Assembly: GCF_023204875.1 (NCBI RefSeq)
Contig: NZ_CP096247.1
Coordinates: 186,001 to 250,000 of the forward strand
Reading direction: 5' to 3'
From: Prevotella sp. E15-22
Lineage (GTDB): Bacteria; Bacteroidota; Bacteroidia; Bacteroidales; Bacteroidaceae
DNA length: 64,000 nucleotides
Below, in pieces: positions 7,757 to 16,902 of this stretch. The translations under genes and the position numbers were made by a program. Positions within the stretch are counted from its first letter, which is position 1, and every line of letters starts with the position of its first letter. The notes beneath the pieces are model-generated. The model made no database searches, was not told where the DNA came from, and saw only the letters and a list, made by a program, of their open reading frames with translations.

Positions 7757-7799
7757 AAAAAGTGTACTTTTGCTATCATAATGCAAAAGTACACTTTTT
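7757..7799 (+). promoter_or_regulatory. Double-palindrome operator and promoter of the Lrp-type regulator
   Basis: AAAAAGTGTACTTTTGC (7757-7773) is repeated as a perfect inverted copy at 7783-7799, separated by 9 bases. Each arm is itself a palindrome, AAAGT-nn-ACTTT, with centres 27 bp apart. The left arm contains the -7 box TACTTTTGC (7765-7773). A weaker half-match lies at 7717-7728. This is the arrangement expected for cooperative autoregulation by an Lrp-family protein; binding itself is inferred. Confidence 0.7.
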
Positions 7800-7801
7800 A
7801 A

Positions 7802-8272
7802 ATGGAGAAAATTGATAACCTAGACAAGAAGATTTTGAGCATCTTGTCAAAAAACGCACGAATTCCCTTTAAGGATGTCGCCGCAGAGTGTGGCGTGTCG
7901 CGTGCAGCCATTCATCAGCGTGTTCAGCGCCTGATTGACAGCGACGTGATTACTGGTAGCGGTTTCGACGTGAACCCCAAGTCGCTGGGCTACAGTACTT
8001 GTACCTATGTGGGTATTAATCTGGAGCGCGGCTCCATGTACAAGGATGTGGTGAAGCGCCTCGACTTGATTCCTGAGGTGGTGGAATGCCACTTTACCAC
8101 AGGTCCATACACCATGATGGTGAAGCTCTACGCACGCGACAACGAGCAACTGATGCACCTGATTAACGAGCAGTTGCAGGGCATCCCTGGCGTGGTGGCC
8201 ACAGAGACACTTATCTCTTTGGAACAGAGCATCAAGCGCGAGATTCCCGTACACTTTGAGGAGATAGACTAA
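7802..8272 (+). CDS. Lrp/AsnC-family transcriptional regulator
   Basis: A 156-residue regulator with the two-domain Lrp layout. The N-terminal winged helix-turn-helix (LDKKILSILSKNARIPFKDV, then VSRAAIHQRVQRLIDSDVI) is followed by an alpha/beta RAM effector domain (about 65-150) that usually binds an amino acid and mediates octamer formation. The start codon lies two bases after an operator-like inverted repeat, so it very probably controls itself. Its stop codon abuts the ATG of the peptidase fusion gene with no gap, so the two are probably translationally coupled; regulation by a dipeptide-derived amino acid would make sense. The effector cannot be told from sequence. Confidence 0.93.
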   Translation: MEKIDNLDKKILSILSKNARIPFKDVAAECGVSRAAIHQRVQRLIDSDVITGSGFDVNPKSLGYSTCTYVGINLERGSMYKDVVKRLDLIPEVVECHFTTGPYTMMVKLYARDNEQLMHLINEQLQGIPGVVATETLISLEQSIKREIPVHFEEID

Positions 8273-9991
8273 ATGAAGCAGTTTGATCTGAACGCCGTTA
8301 TGGCCGACATGCATCAGACTTTCCCTGTGGCACAGCGTCGGCCGGTCATTGGCATCACAGGTAACTATGGTGACCTGACCTGTAAGTTGGGCGAGGGCTA
8401 TTATAAGCAGGTGGTGGCGGCTGGAGGCGTGCCGTTTATCATTCCGCCAGTGGCCGATGAGGCTGTGCTGGTGAACGCACTGAACCAGGTTGACGCCGTA
8501 CTGCTGAGTGGCGGTGCCGACATCAATCCGCTTTACCAAGGTGAGGACCCTGTACCGCAGTTAGGAGGCATTAACAGCGAGCGCGACCTGCCCGAGTTGC
8601 TCTTGGCGCGTCTGGCTTTCAACCGCCAGTTGCCCATGTTGGGCATCTGTCGTGGCATCCAGACACTGGCCATGGCCTTGGGTGGCAAGGTGGCCCAGCA
8701 TATCAGTACCGATATCAAGCATTCGCAGGATGCCGACCGTTCGGAGCCTACGCATGCTGTTACCATTGAAAAAGACTCTATCTTATATAAAATATATAAT
8801 GGTGGTCAGAACGCCACATTATATGTTAACTCGTTCCATCATCAGGCTGTGAGCGAGGCTGGTGCGCATTTTCGCGTGGTAGCCAAGTCCAGCGATGGTG
8901 TGATTGAGGCCATCGAGAGTGCGGAATTCAAGCCTGTTTTGGGTGTGCAGTGGCATCCTGAGTGCATGGGCGAGAGTGGTTTGCCCCTCTTCCGCTGGCT
9001 GGTGGACGAGGCTGAGAAATTTCAAAAGGTAAAGCTGACGCATCATAGCATCCTGACGCTGGATACGCATTGTGACACGCCCATGTTCTTTCCACAGAAT
9101 GTGGACTTTGGCAGTCGCGACCCACGCATCTTGGTAGACTTGCATAAGATGACGGAAGGACGACTTGATGCCACGATTATGGTGGCCTATCTGCCGCAGC
9201 CTACCGACCAACCCAGGCAGTTTGCTGATAATATCTTCGACCAGATTGAGGTGATGGTGGCGCGCAACAGCGACTATCTGGCATTGGCGCGTACGCCCGA
9301 TGAACTGTGGGCGAACAAGTATATGGGTAAGAAGAGTATCATGCTGGGCATCGAGAACGGTATTGCCCTAGATGGCAACTTGCAGAATCTGCGCCATTTC
9401 AAGGAGCGCGGCATTGTGTATGTCACACTGTGTCATAATGGTGATAATGAGATATGCGACTCGGCCCGTGGTGAACAGACGCACGGCGGCGTGAGTGCTT
9501 TTGGCGCACAGGTCATCAGCGAGATGAACCGCCTGGGCATCATGGTAGACCTGAGTCATGCCCACGAAAAGAGCTTCTACGACGCGCTGGAGCTGTCGAA
9601 GACGCCTATTGTGTGTAGCCACAGTTCGGCACGCGCGTTATGTGATCATCCCCGCAATCTGACCGACGACCAGATGCGTGCGTTGGCACAAAAGGGTGGT
9701 GTGGCACAAACAACTCTCTATCATGGCTTCTTGAAAAAGGATGGCGAGGCTACAATACTCGACGCTATGGCCCATCTGGAGCATGCCATCGACGTGATGG
9801 GCATCGACCATGTGGGACTGGGTACCGACTTCGATGGTGATGGTGGCGTGCGTGGACTGGCTGATGCCAGCGAGTTGCTGAACTTCACCCGTCAGTTGCT
9901 GGCCCGCAGGTTTAACAGACAGGACATCCAGAAGATATGGGGTGGCAACTTCCTGCGTGTGATGCAGCAGGTACAGCAGGCTGCAGAATAA
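8273..9991 (+). CDS. Fusion of gamma-glutamyl hydrolase (C26) and membrane-dipeptidase (M19) domains
   Basis: A 572-residue two-enzyme protein. Residues about 20-247 are a class I amidotransferase-like peptidase C26 domain of the PuuD type, with nucleophile Cys126 in LGICRGIQ and His228/Glu230 in VQWHPE. Residues about 259-572 are a zinc-dependent M19 dipeptidase with its metal ligands in order: His266-x-Asp268 (LDTHCDTP), Glu361 (GIENG), His429 (VDLSHAHE), His450 (CSHSSARAL) and Asp519 (GLGTDFDG). The linker is only about 12 residues. Both active sites look intact. There is no signal peptide, so it acts in the cytoplasm. A joint role in opening gamma-glutamyl bonds and then splitting the released dipeptide is inference. 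It is coupled to the Lrp gene in front. Confidence 0.92.
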   Translation: MKQFDLNAVMADMHQTFPVAQRRPVIGITGNYGDLTCKLGEGYYKQVVAAGGVPFIIPPVADEAVLVNALNQVDAVLLSGGADINPLYQGEDPVPQLGGINSERDLPELLLARLAFNRQLPMLGICRGIQTLAMALGGKVAQHISTDIKHSQDADRSEPTHAVTIEKDSILYKIYNGGQNATLYVNSFHHQAVSEAGAHFRVVAKSSDGVIEAIESAEFKPVLGVQWHPECMGESGLPLFRWLVDEAEKFQKVKLTHHSILTLDTHCDTPMFFPQNVDFGSRDPRILVDLHKMTEGRLDATIMVAYLPQPTDQPRQFADNIFDQIEVMVARNSDYLALARTPDELWANKYMGKKSIMLGIENGIALDGNLQNLRHFKERGIVYVTLCHNGDNEICDSARGEQTHGGVSAFGAQVISEMNRLGIMVDLSHAHEKSFYDALELSKTPIVCSHSSARALCDHPRNLTDDQMRALAQKGGVAQTTLYHGFLKKDGEATILDAMAHLEHAIDVMGIDHVGLGTDFDGDGGVRGLADASELLNFTRQLLARRFNRQDIQKIWGGNFLRVMQQVQQAAE

Positions 9992-10031
9992 AAGAACTCA
10001 AATTACTTATCAATAAAACAAACTAATTAAT

Positions 10032-10829
10032 ATGGCAAATCTATTTTCGTTAGAGGGAAAGGTGGCACTTGTCACGGGTGCTGCTTATGGTATTGGTTTT
10101 GCAATTGCCGAGGCACTGGCTCAGGCAGGTGCCGAGATTGCCTTTAACTGTCGTGGTGAGGAACATCTGCAGAAGGCTCTGGCCGACTATGAGGCTAAGG
10201 GCATCAAGGCGCATGGCTATCTCTGTGATGTGACTAACGAGGAGCAGGTAGAGAAGATGGTGGCCGACATCCGTAAGGAGCTGGGCCATATAGATATCCT
10301 TGTGAACAACGCTGGCATCATCAAGCGCATACCTATGCACGAGATGAAGCGTGAGGAGTTCCAGCAGGTCATTGATATCGACCTGGTGGGCCCGTTCATC
10401 ATGACCAAGGCGGTGATTACTGAGATGATGGAGCGCAAGGAGGGTAAGATCATCAATATCTGCTCGATGATGAGTGAACTAGGTCGCGAGACTGTGTCGG
10501 CCTATGCTGCCGCTAAGGGCGGACTGAAGATGCTGACCAGAAACATCTGCTCGGAGTATGGCGAGTATAACATCCAGTGCAACGCCATTGGCCCAGGTTA
10601 TATTGCTACGCCTCAGACGGCTCCGCTGCGCGAACGTCAGGCAGATGGCTCTCGTCATCCGTTCGATTCGTTCATCTGTGCCAAGACGCCTGCTGGCCGC
10701 TGGCTTAACCCTGAGGAGTTGGCAGGACCTGCTGTGTTCCTGGCTTCGCATGCCTCAGACGCTGTGAATGGCCATATCCTTTATGTAGACGGTGGTATCT
10801 TGGCTTATATCGGCAAACAGCCAAAATAA
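10032..10829 (+). CDS. SDR-family oxidoreductase, gluconate 5-dehydrogenase-like
   Basis: A 265-residue short-chain dehydrogenase/reductase. The nucleotide-binding motif is TGAAYGIG, followed by NNAGI, catalytic Ser in the NICSMMSELG region and YxxxK as YAAAK. The sequence around IKRIPMHEMKREEF and the C-terminal DAVNGHILYVDGGILAYIG resemble gluconate 5-dehydrogenase and 2-deoxy-D-gluconate 3-dehydrogenase (KduD-like) proteins, which interconvert hexonates and ketohexonates using NAD(P)H. The exact substrate is uncertain. It lies 40 bases after the peptidase fusion gene and may share its transcript, though a functional link is not obvious. Confidence 0.88.
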   Translation: MANLFSLEGKVALVTGAAYGIGFAIAEALAQAGAEIAFNCRGEEHLQKALADYEAKGIKAHGYLCDVTNEEQVEKMVADIRKELGHIDILVNNAGIIKRIPMHEMKREEFQQVIDIDLVGPFIMTKAVITEMMERKEGKIINICSMMSELGRETVSAYAAAKGGLKMLTRNICSEYGEYNIQCNAIGPGYIATPQTAPLRERQADGSRHPFDSFICAKTPAGRWLNPEELAGPAVFLASHASDAVNGHILYVDGGILAYIGKQPK

Positions 10830-10854
10830 GTTGGACAGGACATATCCATAAAAA

Positions 10855-10881
10855 ACGGGCGCCTCCATTGGAAGCGCCCGT
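10855..10881. terminator. Bidirectional terminator between SDR and HU genes
   Basis: ACGGGCGC (10855-10862) pairs perfectly with GCGCCCGT (10874-10881). T-rich sequence follows on the plus side and an A-run precedes it, so it can stop transcription from both converging genes. Confidence 0.9.
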
Positions 10882-10902
10882 TCTATTTTTCTTACAAAGA
10901 AA

Positions 10903-11175
10903 TTAGTTCAGAGCGTCAGCGAGCTCAGCGCCGGCCTTGAACTTAGCAACCTTCTTGGCAGCGATCTTAATCTTAGCCTTGGTAGCGGGGTTGATACCCT
11001 CACGAGCGGGACGCTCGCTAACAGCGAATGTACCGAAACCAACGAGAGCCACCTTATCACCAGCCTTCAGAGCGTCCTTAATAGCTGCTACAGTAGCGTC
11101 CAGAGCCTTCTTTGCGTCAACTTTTGAGAGACCAGCACCAGCTGCAATCTTCTCGACTAATTCTGTCTTGTTCAT
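10903..11175 (-). CDS. HU-family histone-like DNA-binding protein
   Basis: A 90-residue nucleoid protein that bends and compacts DNA as a dimer. The start is [22 protein letters not shown]; an upstream in-frame extension covers the promoter and was rejected. The HU signature is present ([21 protein letters not shown]), with the beta-arm Pro in [10 protein letters not shown]. The protein is short and has no C-terminal extension. It is transcribed alone, towards the SDR gene. Confidence 0.95.
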   Translation of the reverse strand: MNKTELVEKIAAGAGLSKVDAKKALDATVAAIKDALKAGDKVALVGFGTFAVSERPAREGINPATKAKIKIAAKKVAKFKAGAELADALN

Positions 11176-11228
11176 AATCTTGTTAGTTTTTTTAAGTGAA
11201 ATAAATGATTTATGTTTTAAAAACTGTC

Positions 11229-11237
11229 GCAAATATA
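11229..11237 (-). promoter_or_regulatory. -7 box of the HU gene
   Basis: TATATTTGC on the minus strand, followed by a leader of about 50 bases before the ATG at 11175. Confidence 0.6.
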
Positions 11238-11341
11238 AGAGAAAGTATTTAAAAAACAAACAAAAAAACAGAAAAAATGAGATTTTTATTGAAAAAAAGT
11301 TGTTTAGGCGCCTTTTTTTGCTTTAAAACAGATATTTTTCG

Positions 11342-11350
11342 TAATTTTGC
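11342..11350 (+). promoter_or_regulatory. -7 box of the rhomboid gene
   Basis: TAATTTTGC, with the rhomboid ATG at 11401 about 50 bases downstream. Confidence 0.55.
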
Positions 11351-11400
11351 GCTCAAAATGTAAATCATAGAAAATTAACGTAAAACCAATTGTATAGACG

Positions 11401-12432
11401 ATGTTTCGTAATATTCCGATAGTTACAAAGAACCTGCTCATCATCAATTTTGTGGTAATGTTGATGGCTATGCTCGTGGGTTCTGGCTCTCCAGTACGCT
11501 CTCCTCTGACAGAGTGGGGCGCTTTGCATTTCTTTCTGGCTTCTGATTTCAATCCACTTCAATTTATCACCTATCAGTTTCTGCATGCAGGATGGTATCA
11601 TATCCTTGGCAATATGTTTGCACTGTGGATGTTTGGCTGTATGATTGAGGAAACCTGGGGATCAAAGAAATTCTTTATTTATTACATACTGTGCGGCATT
11701 GGTGCAGGTCTGTGCCAAGAGATTGTGCAGTTTGTGGAGTTCTATTTCGTGGCCATCTCGCAGTTTCCTGATGCCGACTTCCAAGAGGTGATAGCCATCT
11801 TGAGCCGTAGTGATTTGAATGGCGCATATACGATTGGCGCCTCTGGTGCTGTCTATGGCATCCTATTAGCTTTCGGTATGACTTTCCCTAAGCGTGTCAT
11901 TGGCGTGCCCTTGACTATCGTGGCTCTGATTATGTTGGATTTGGTCAACACCCATCCTGTGATTGATGGGGTGCTGACACTGTTGAACAACCTCTTCTTC
12001 ATTGCGATCTTCATCTCGTTTGTCAGTCCTATGAGTACCTTTGCACGCTCCATCTGGCGTTTCTTCTTTATCAAGCCTCTTGAAGCGCGTTGGTGTGTGA
12101 TGGGATATATTGTATTAGAACTCTTGTTCATCTGGAAATTCCAGTTTGGCGACGACTATGCCCATATGGCTCACTTAGGCGGTATGTTCTTTGGCTTCCT
12201 GATGATTATGTTCTGGCGATTCTCGGAAGAGAAGAAAAGGAAAGAGACAGCCAACAAGTATCAATGGAACAGACCAGTCAACGATACTGCCAATGATATG
12301 GCGTACAACGCCCAGAAGAAGGCACGTCAGGAGGAGATAGACCAGATTCTCGACAAGATTCGCAAGAGTGGCTACGACAGTCTGTCGAAGGATGAGAAGA
12401 AACGACTGTTCGAGGCCAGTCACGAGATGTAA
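11401..12432 (+). CDS. Rhomboid-family intramembrane serine protease
   Basis: A 343-residue polytopic membrane protease that cuts other membrane proteins within the bilayer. The rhomboid signatures are visible: the HxxxN-type motif in FLHAGWYHILGNM (about 61-72), nucleophile Ser148 in GASGAVYG, and catalytic His258 in YAHMAHLGGM. A hydrophilic, charged cytoplasmic tail of about 70 residues follows the last helix. Between the third helix region and the GASG motif there is a loop longer than in minimal rhomboids (about 105-140). The next gene begins within 6 bases of its stop codon, so the two are co-transcribed. Confidence 0.92.
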   Translation: MFRNIPIVTKNLLIINFVVMLMAMLVGSGSPVRSPLTEWGALHFFLASDFNPLQFITYQFLHAGWYHILGNMFALWMFGCMIEETWGSKKFFIYYILCGIGAGLCQEIVQFVEFYFVAISQFPDADFQEVIAILSRSDLNGAYTIGASGAVYGILLAFGMTFPKRVIGVPLTIVALIMLDLVNTHPVIDGVLTLLNNLFFIAIFISFVSPMSTFARSIWRFFFIKPLEARWCVMGYIVLELLFIWKFQFGDDYAHMAHLGGMFFGFLMIMFWRFSEEKKRKETANKYQWNRPVNDTANDMAYNAQKKARQEEIDQILDKIRKSGYDSLSKDEKKRLFEASHEM

Positions 12433-12437
12433 GGGTG

Positions 12438-13535
12438 ATGCTGAAGCACATCAAGAACACAATCCTGGCAATGCTGACAGGTGCCAGTGTCTTCTCGGCC
12501 CTGCTGATGGTGGCTGTGGGTTACAGCGACCAACTCAGTCCGGTGGAGCATCCGCTGCTGGCCTGCGCTGGCTTGGTGTTTCCTTTCTTGATTGTGGCTA
12601 ATCTGTTGCTGATGGTCTTCCTGATCTTCGTAAAATGGAAGCTGGCACTGATTCCCCTGATGGGTTTCGCGCTCGCGTATGTACCTATACGAACCTATTT
12701 CCCTATCAATCTGTCGGAAGGGTCGCCTGCCGACGATGCTATCACGGTGGTGTCGTATAACGTGTGTGGCTTTGGCGGCAACTATAAATACGAGCAGGCG
12801 GTGGACACTGTGGCAGGCTATCTGCGACGGGTGGATGCTGATATCGTCTGCTTGCAGGAGGATATGGGTGGAAAAGGGGGTAGCGGCTTCGACAAGATGA
12901 AGGAGCTCTACCCCTACAACGATACTGTTCACGTGTCTGGCGCTGACCAGTTGGTTAATGCAGTGGGTATCCATACGCGTTTCCCCATTGTTGGAAAAGA
13001 ACGTATTGACTATAGGTCTATTGCCAATGGTTCTGTGGCTTTCTATCTGAAGATAGCCGATGATACCGTCATTGTGATTAATAACCACCTGGAAAGCACG
13101 CACTTGTCTACTGCCGAGCGAAACCGCTATAAGGAAGTGTTGAAGGGTGAGATGGAGCACGAGAAGGCCAGCGAAGAGGTGCACCTAATTGCTGGAAAAC
13201 TGGGTGAGAACATGGCCAGAAGGGCACCGCAGGCCGAGGCCGTTCACGACTATATCGTGGCACATCGTCAGTATCCGATTATTGTGTGTGGCGACTTCAA
13301 CGACACGCCTATTTCCTATTCCCGTCGTACCATTGCTCAAGGACTCACCGACTGCTTCGTGACTGCTGGTTGCGGCTTCGGGCTGTCTTATAATCAGAAA
13401 GGATTCAACCTGCGCATCGACCATATGATGTGTTCGGACCATTTTCGTCCATACCGCTGTTATATTGATAATAAAATGGATGCAAGTGACCATTATCCAT
13501 TAATTTGTACACTTGGAAAGTGCGATAATCATTAA
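12438..13535 (+). CDS. Membrane-anchored endonuclease/exonuclease/phosphatase-fold protein
   Basis: About 365 residues. Three hydrophobic helices (about residues 8-90) precede an EEP (DNase I-like) domain: VVSYNVCGFGG, DIVCLQEDMGG, VINNHLES, VCGDFNDTPISY and the final DHYPLI, containing the expected Asn, Glu, His and Asp residues. The family includes sphingomyelinases, inositol phosphatases and nucleases, so the substrate is open; the anchored domain probably faces the periplasm. A GTG at 12435 directly precedes the ATG at 12438; I prefer the ATG. Close coupling to the rhomboid gene suggests a shared envelope role. Confidence 0.86.
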   Translation: MLKHIKNTILAMLTGASVFSALLMVAVGYSDQLSPVEHPLLACAGLVFPFLIVANLLLMVFLIFVKWKLALIPLMGFALAYVPIRTYFPINLSEGSPADDAITVVSYNVCGFGGNYKYEQAVDTVAGYLRRVDADIVCLQEDMGGKGGSGFDKMKELYPYNDTVHVSGADQLVNAVGIHTRFPIVGKERIDYRSIANGSVAFYLKIADDTVIVINNHLESTHLSTAERNRYKEVLKGEMEHEKASEEVHLIAGKLGENMARRAPQAEAVHDYIVAHRQYPIIVCGDFNDTPISYSRRTIAQGLTDCFVTAGCGFGLSYNQKGFNLRIDHMMCSDHFRPYRCYIDNKMDASDHYPLICTLGKCDNH

Positions 13536-13584
13536 AAAATGTATGAAAGTTGCCTAAAAATTTTCTAATGTGTAGAATTATCAC

Positions 13585-13593
13585 TATATTTGC
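13585..13593 (+). promoter_or_regulatory. -7 box of secDF
   Basis: TATATTTGC about 45 bases before the secDF ATG. Confidence 0.6.
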
Positions 13594-13638
13594 AGGCTTA
13601 TTAACGCGAACATTATAATACATAACATAACAAACAAA

Positions 13639-16600
13639 ATGCAAAACAAAGGAATTGTAAAGTTTATTGCAGTTGCACTCATCCTGGTGTGCTGTTTCTA
13701 TCTTTCGTTCTCGTTTGTGACTCGCCACTACGAAAGTAAGGCCGAGGCACTGCGTGCGGAGCTTGGAGACAAGGCAGCAGAGGAGTATCTGGATTCAATT
13801 TCTTCCGAGGACCACATTTGGCTCGGAGCCTGGAGTCTGGACGACTGCCGTGAGATGGAGATTGGCCTGGGTCTTGACCTGAAGGGCGGTATGAACGTCA
13901 TCCTGGAGGTGTCTGTACCTGACATCGTTAACTTCCTGGCTGGCAACAAGTACAACACTGACGAGGGCTATCGCAAAGCCTTCGACGCTGCCAAGGCCGA
14001 TGGTAAGAACAATCAGTCGGACTTCATCGCCCATTTCGTAGAGCGTTGGAAGGAGTTCGGCGGTGGTCGTAACCTGAACGCTGTCTTCGCTACACAGCAG
14101 TTGCGCGACAAGGTGAACACCAAGAGCACTGACGAGGAAGTTGTAGCTGCCCTGAACGACGAGGTTGAGGCTGCTATCGACAACGCCGAGACAGTGGTTC
14201 GTACTCGTGTCGATAAGTTCGGCGTGGCTCAGCCAAACATCCAGAAGCTGAGTGGTCAGAGCCGCATCATGGTGGAGATGCCTGGTGCACAGAAGGACAA
14301 GGATCGTATCCTGAAGCTCCTCGCTGGTAGCGCCGACCTGCAGTTCCACGAGACCTATATGGTTGAGGAGGCGATGCCTTACATCCTGCAGCTGGCTAAC
14401 ACCTACATGGCAGAGATGAGCAACGTGAAGGCCGGCAAGAAGGCTGAGGTTGCTGACACCGCTGCTGTTGAGGCTGAGGCTGCTGACAGTGTGAACGCCC
14501 TTGACCTGGCTGCCGCTGCTGCTCAGAAGAGCGAGCTGGCTCAGGAGGGTGGTAAGGACGCTATTAACCTGCTCACCCTGCTCGACACTCGTTTCGCTGG
14601 TCAGGAGAGTCAGTGTATGGTGGGCTACGCTCACGTAACTGATACTGCCGAGGTGAACCGGGTGATCAACTCAGAGATTGCAAAGACTGTACTTCCTAAG
14701 GAGATGCGCCTCTACTGGGATGCTAAGATTACCAAGCTCCCCTTGGAGAACGGCAAGAAGATCAAGATGCTGGCTCTCTATGCCATCAAGATCTCTGATC
14801 CCAATGGTAAGGCTCCTCTGACTGGTGATGTGGTGACCACTGCCAAGGACGACTATAGTAACGAGATTGGTAACGTGGGTCCTGTGGTGTCTATGCAGAT
14901 GAACACCGAGGGTACACGTATCTGGGCTAACCTGACCAAGATGAACGTGGGTCGTGCCATCGCCATCGTGCTCGATGAAGCTGTTTATAGTGCTCCTCGT
15001 GTGAACGGTGAGATTCCTGGTGGTAGCTCACAGATCTCTGGTAAGTTCACTCAGGCCGATACCAAGGACCTGGCAAACACCCTGAACTCAGGTAAGATGC
15101 CTGCTCCTCTGTCAATCGCTTCTTATCAGATGGTTGGTCCTTCTCTGGGTGCTCAGTCAATCCAGCAGGGTATCGTTTCATTCATTGTGGCTTTTGTGCT
15201 GCTGATGGTTGTGATGGTTGTGCTCTACAACTGGATTCCTGGTATGCTGGCCAACTGCGCCCTGCTGTTCAACCTGTTCTTCACTTTAGGTATTCTGACC
15301 TCGTTCCAGGCTGCTCTGACCATGCCTGGTATCGCAGGTATCGTGCTCACGCTGGGTACGGCTGTGGATGCTAACGTGCTGATTTACGAACGTACGAAGG
15401 AGGAACTGCGCAGGGGTCTTAATATTAAGGAGGCGCTGAACAAGGGTTACTCTAACGCCTTCTCAGCTATCTTCGACTCTAACTTGACATCATTGATCAC
15501 AGGTATCATCCTGTTCGTCTTCGGTACAGGTCCTATCCGTGGTTTCGCAACGACACTGATCATCGGTATCTGTGTATCGTTCTTCACTGCTGTGTTCATG
15601 ACCCGTCTGGTTTACGACCGTCAGATGAAGAAGGATAAGTGGCAGAACCTCACCTTCTCTACTGGTCTGTCTCAGAACCTGATGCAGGGCACGAAGTTCA
15701 ACTTCATGGGTGCATACAAGATGTCTTACGCTGTATGGGCTGTGGCTGCTATCATCTTCGTTATCAGCTTCGCAGTTCGTGGCTTGAGCAAGAGTATCGA
15801 CTTCACCGGTGGTCGTAACTACGTAGTGGTTCTCGATAAGCAGGTGCCCGTTGAGGATGTACGTGAGGCCTTCACTGGCGCATTCGCTATGAACGACGAG
15901 CAGAGCACCAACCCTGGCGCTCCTGCAAGTACCTCAATCATCGCACTGGGCGAGGCTGCCAACCGCACTGTTCGTATCTCTACCAACTGGGACTACGATG
16001 TGAACAGTCCTGCTGTAGACGATATCATCGAGGATAGCATCTATGGTGTGCTGACCAACGCCGGCCTGATCAATGCTGAGACCAGCAAGATGGAGTTCCG
16101 TACTCCTCCCGCTAACGAGAGCGATACCTCTAAGGGTACCATCGTTAGCTCAACAAAGGTAGGTCCTTCTGTGGCTAAGACCATCACCAAGGGCGCTATC
16201 ATCAGCGTGCTGCTGGCTCTGATTGCTATCTTCCTCTACATCCTGCTCCGCTTCCGCAACCTGGCCTTCTCTGTAGGTGCTATCTTTGCGTTGGCTCTGG
16301 ATGCTCTGGCAGTTATCGGTTTCTACTCACTGCTCCACACTTGGGTGCCCATGTCACTCGAGATAGACCAGACCTTCATCGGTGCTATCCTGACTGTGAT
16401 TGGTTACTCTATCAACGATAAGGTGGTGGTGTTCGACCGTATCCGTGAGAATATGGCCCTCTACAACAAGCGCGACCGCAAGCACCTGTTCAACGATTCG
16501 CTGAACCAGACGCTGGCTCGTACCATCAACACCTCGGTGACAACCTTGATTGTGTTGCTCACCATCTTCTTCCTGGGTGGCGATAGCATCCGCTCATTCG

Positions 16601-16728
16601 CCTTCGCCATGATCCTGGGTGTTGTATTTGGAACGCTTTCTTCAATCTTCATCGCTGCTCCTACTGCTTATCTCACCATGAGCAAGAAGGATCGCAAGGA
16701 AGAGCTGGAGGCAGTTGCTGAGGCTTAA
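13639..16728 (+). CDS. secDF: SecDF fused protein translocase subunit
   Basis: A 1029-residue fusion of SecD and SecF, which uses the proton gradient to pull proteins through SecYEG at the inner membrane. The first part is SecD: one helix at the start, the large periplasmic domain, DLKGGMNVILEV, then five helices with LTLGTAVDANVLIYERTKEE. The second part is SecF, from about residue 675 (FMGAYKMSYAVWAVAAIIF; then RGLSKSIDFTGG; later TVIGYSINDKVVVFDRIREN). The fusion is normal for Bacteroidetes. An Ala/Glu-rich insertion (AEVADTAAVEAEAADSVNA, about residue 270) sits in the periplasmic domain. It is a single-gene transcript ending in a strong terminator. Confidence 0.96.
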   Translation: MQNKGIVKFIAVALILVCCFYLSFSFVTRHYESKAEALRAELGDKAAEEYLDSISSEDHIWLGAWSLDDCREMEIGLGLDLKGGMNVILEVSVPDIVNFLAGNKYNTDEGYRKAFDAAKADGKNNQSDFIAHFVERWKEFGGGRNLNAVFATQQLRDKVNTKSTDEEVVAALNDEVEAAIDNAETVVRTRVDKFGVAQPNIQKLSGQSRIMVEMPGAQKDKDRILKLLAGSADLQFHETYMVEEAMPYILQLANTYMAEMSNVKAGKKAEVADTAAVEAEAADSVNALDLAAAAAQKSELAQEGGKDAINLLTLLDTRFAGQESQCMVGYAHVTDTAEVNRVINSEIAKTVLPKEMRLYWDAKITKLPLENGKKIKMLALYAIKISDPNGKAPLTGDVVTTAKDDYSNEIGNVGPVVSMQMNTEGTRIWANLTKMNVGRAIAIVLDEAVYSAPRVNGEIPGGSSQISGKFTQADTKDLANTLNSGKMPAPLSIASYQMVGPSLGAQSIQQGIVSFIVAFVLLMVVMVVLYNWIPGMLANCALLFNLFFTLGILTSFQAALTMPGIAGIVLTLGTAVDANVLIYERTKEELRRGLNIKEALNKGYSNAFSAIFDSNLTSLITGIILFVFGTGPIRGFATTLIIGICVSFFTAVFMTRLVYDRQMKKDKWQNLTFSTGLSQNLMQGTKFNFMGAYKMSYAVWAVAAIIFVISFAVRGLSKSIDFTGGRNYVVVLDKQVPVEDVREAFTGAFAMNDEQSTNPGAPASTSIIALGEAANRTVRISTNWDYDVNSPAVDDIIEDSIYGVLTNAGLINAETSKMEFRTPPANESDTSKGTIVSSTKVGPSVAKTITKGAIISVLLALIAIFLYILLRFRNLAFSVGAIFALALDALAVIGFYSLLHTWVPMSLEIDQTFIGAILTVIGYSINDKVVVFDRIRENMALYNKRDRKHLFNDSLNQTLARTINTSVTTLIVLLTIFFLGGDSIRSFAFAMILGVVFGTLSSIFIAAPTAYLTMSKKDRKEELEAVAEA

Positions 16729-16751
16729 GCAGATATTGCTCTGATATATAA

Positions 16752-16782
16752 GGATGTACGCGTGTGCGTGCATCCTTTTTTT
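16752..16782 (+). terminator. Terminator after secDF
   Basis: GGATG-T-ACGC (16752-16761) pairs with GCGT-G-CATCC (16766-16775) around a GTGT loop, followed by seven T. Confidence 0.92.
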
Positions 16783-16893
16783 ATGTCTTGTTGTTAGGAA
16801 GTGCACACTATTAGTGGCTTGTGCAGAAAAGAAAAATATCTTTTTCCCGTTAATTTTTTCCGTAAAACGTGTGGTTGTTTTATAGAATTTTCT

Positions 16894-16902
16894 TATCTTT
16901 GC
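16894..16902 (+). promoter_or_regulatory. -7 box of nrdD (system 1)
   Basis: TATCTTTGC, leaving a leader of about 120 bases before the ATG. A short palindrome CACTA-T-TAGTG (16806-16816) lies about 80 bases upstream; it only loosely resembles an NrdR box. Confidence 0.5.

Noticed and set aside
16806..16816. NrdR box before nrdD system 1
   Set aside because: CACTATTAGTG is palindromic but matches the usual NrdR consensus poorly, and no second box at the usual spacing was found.
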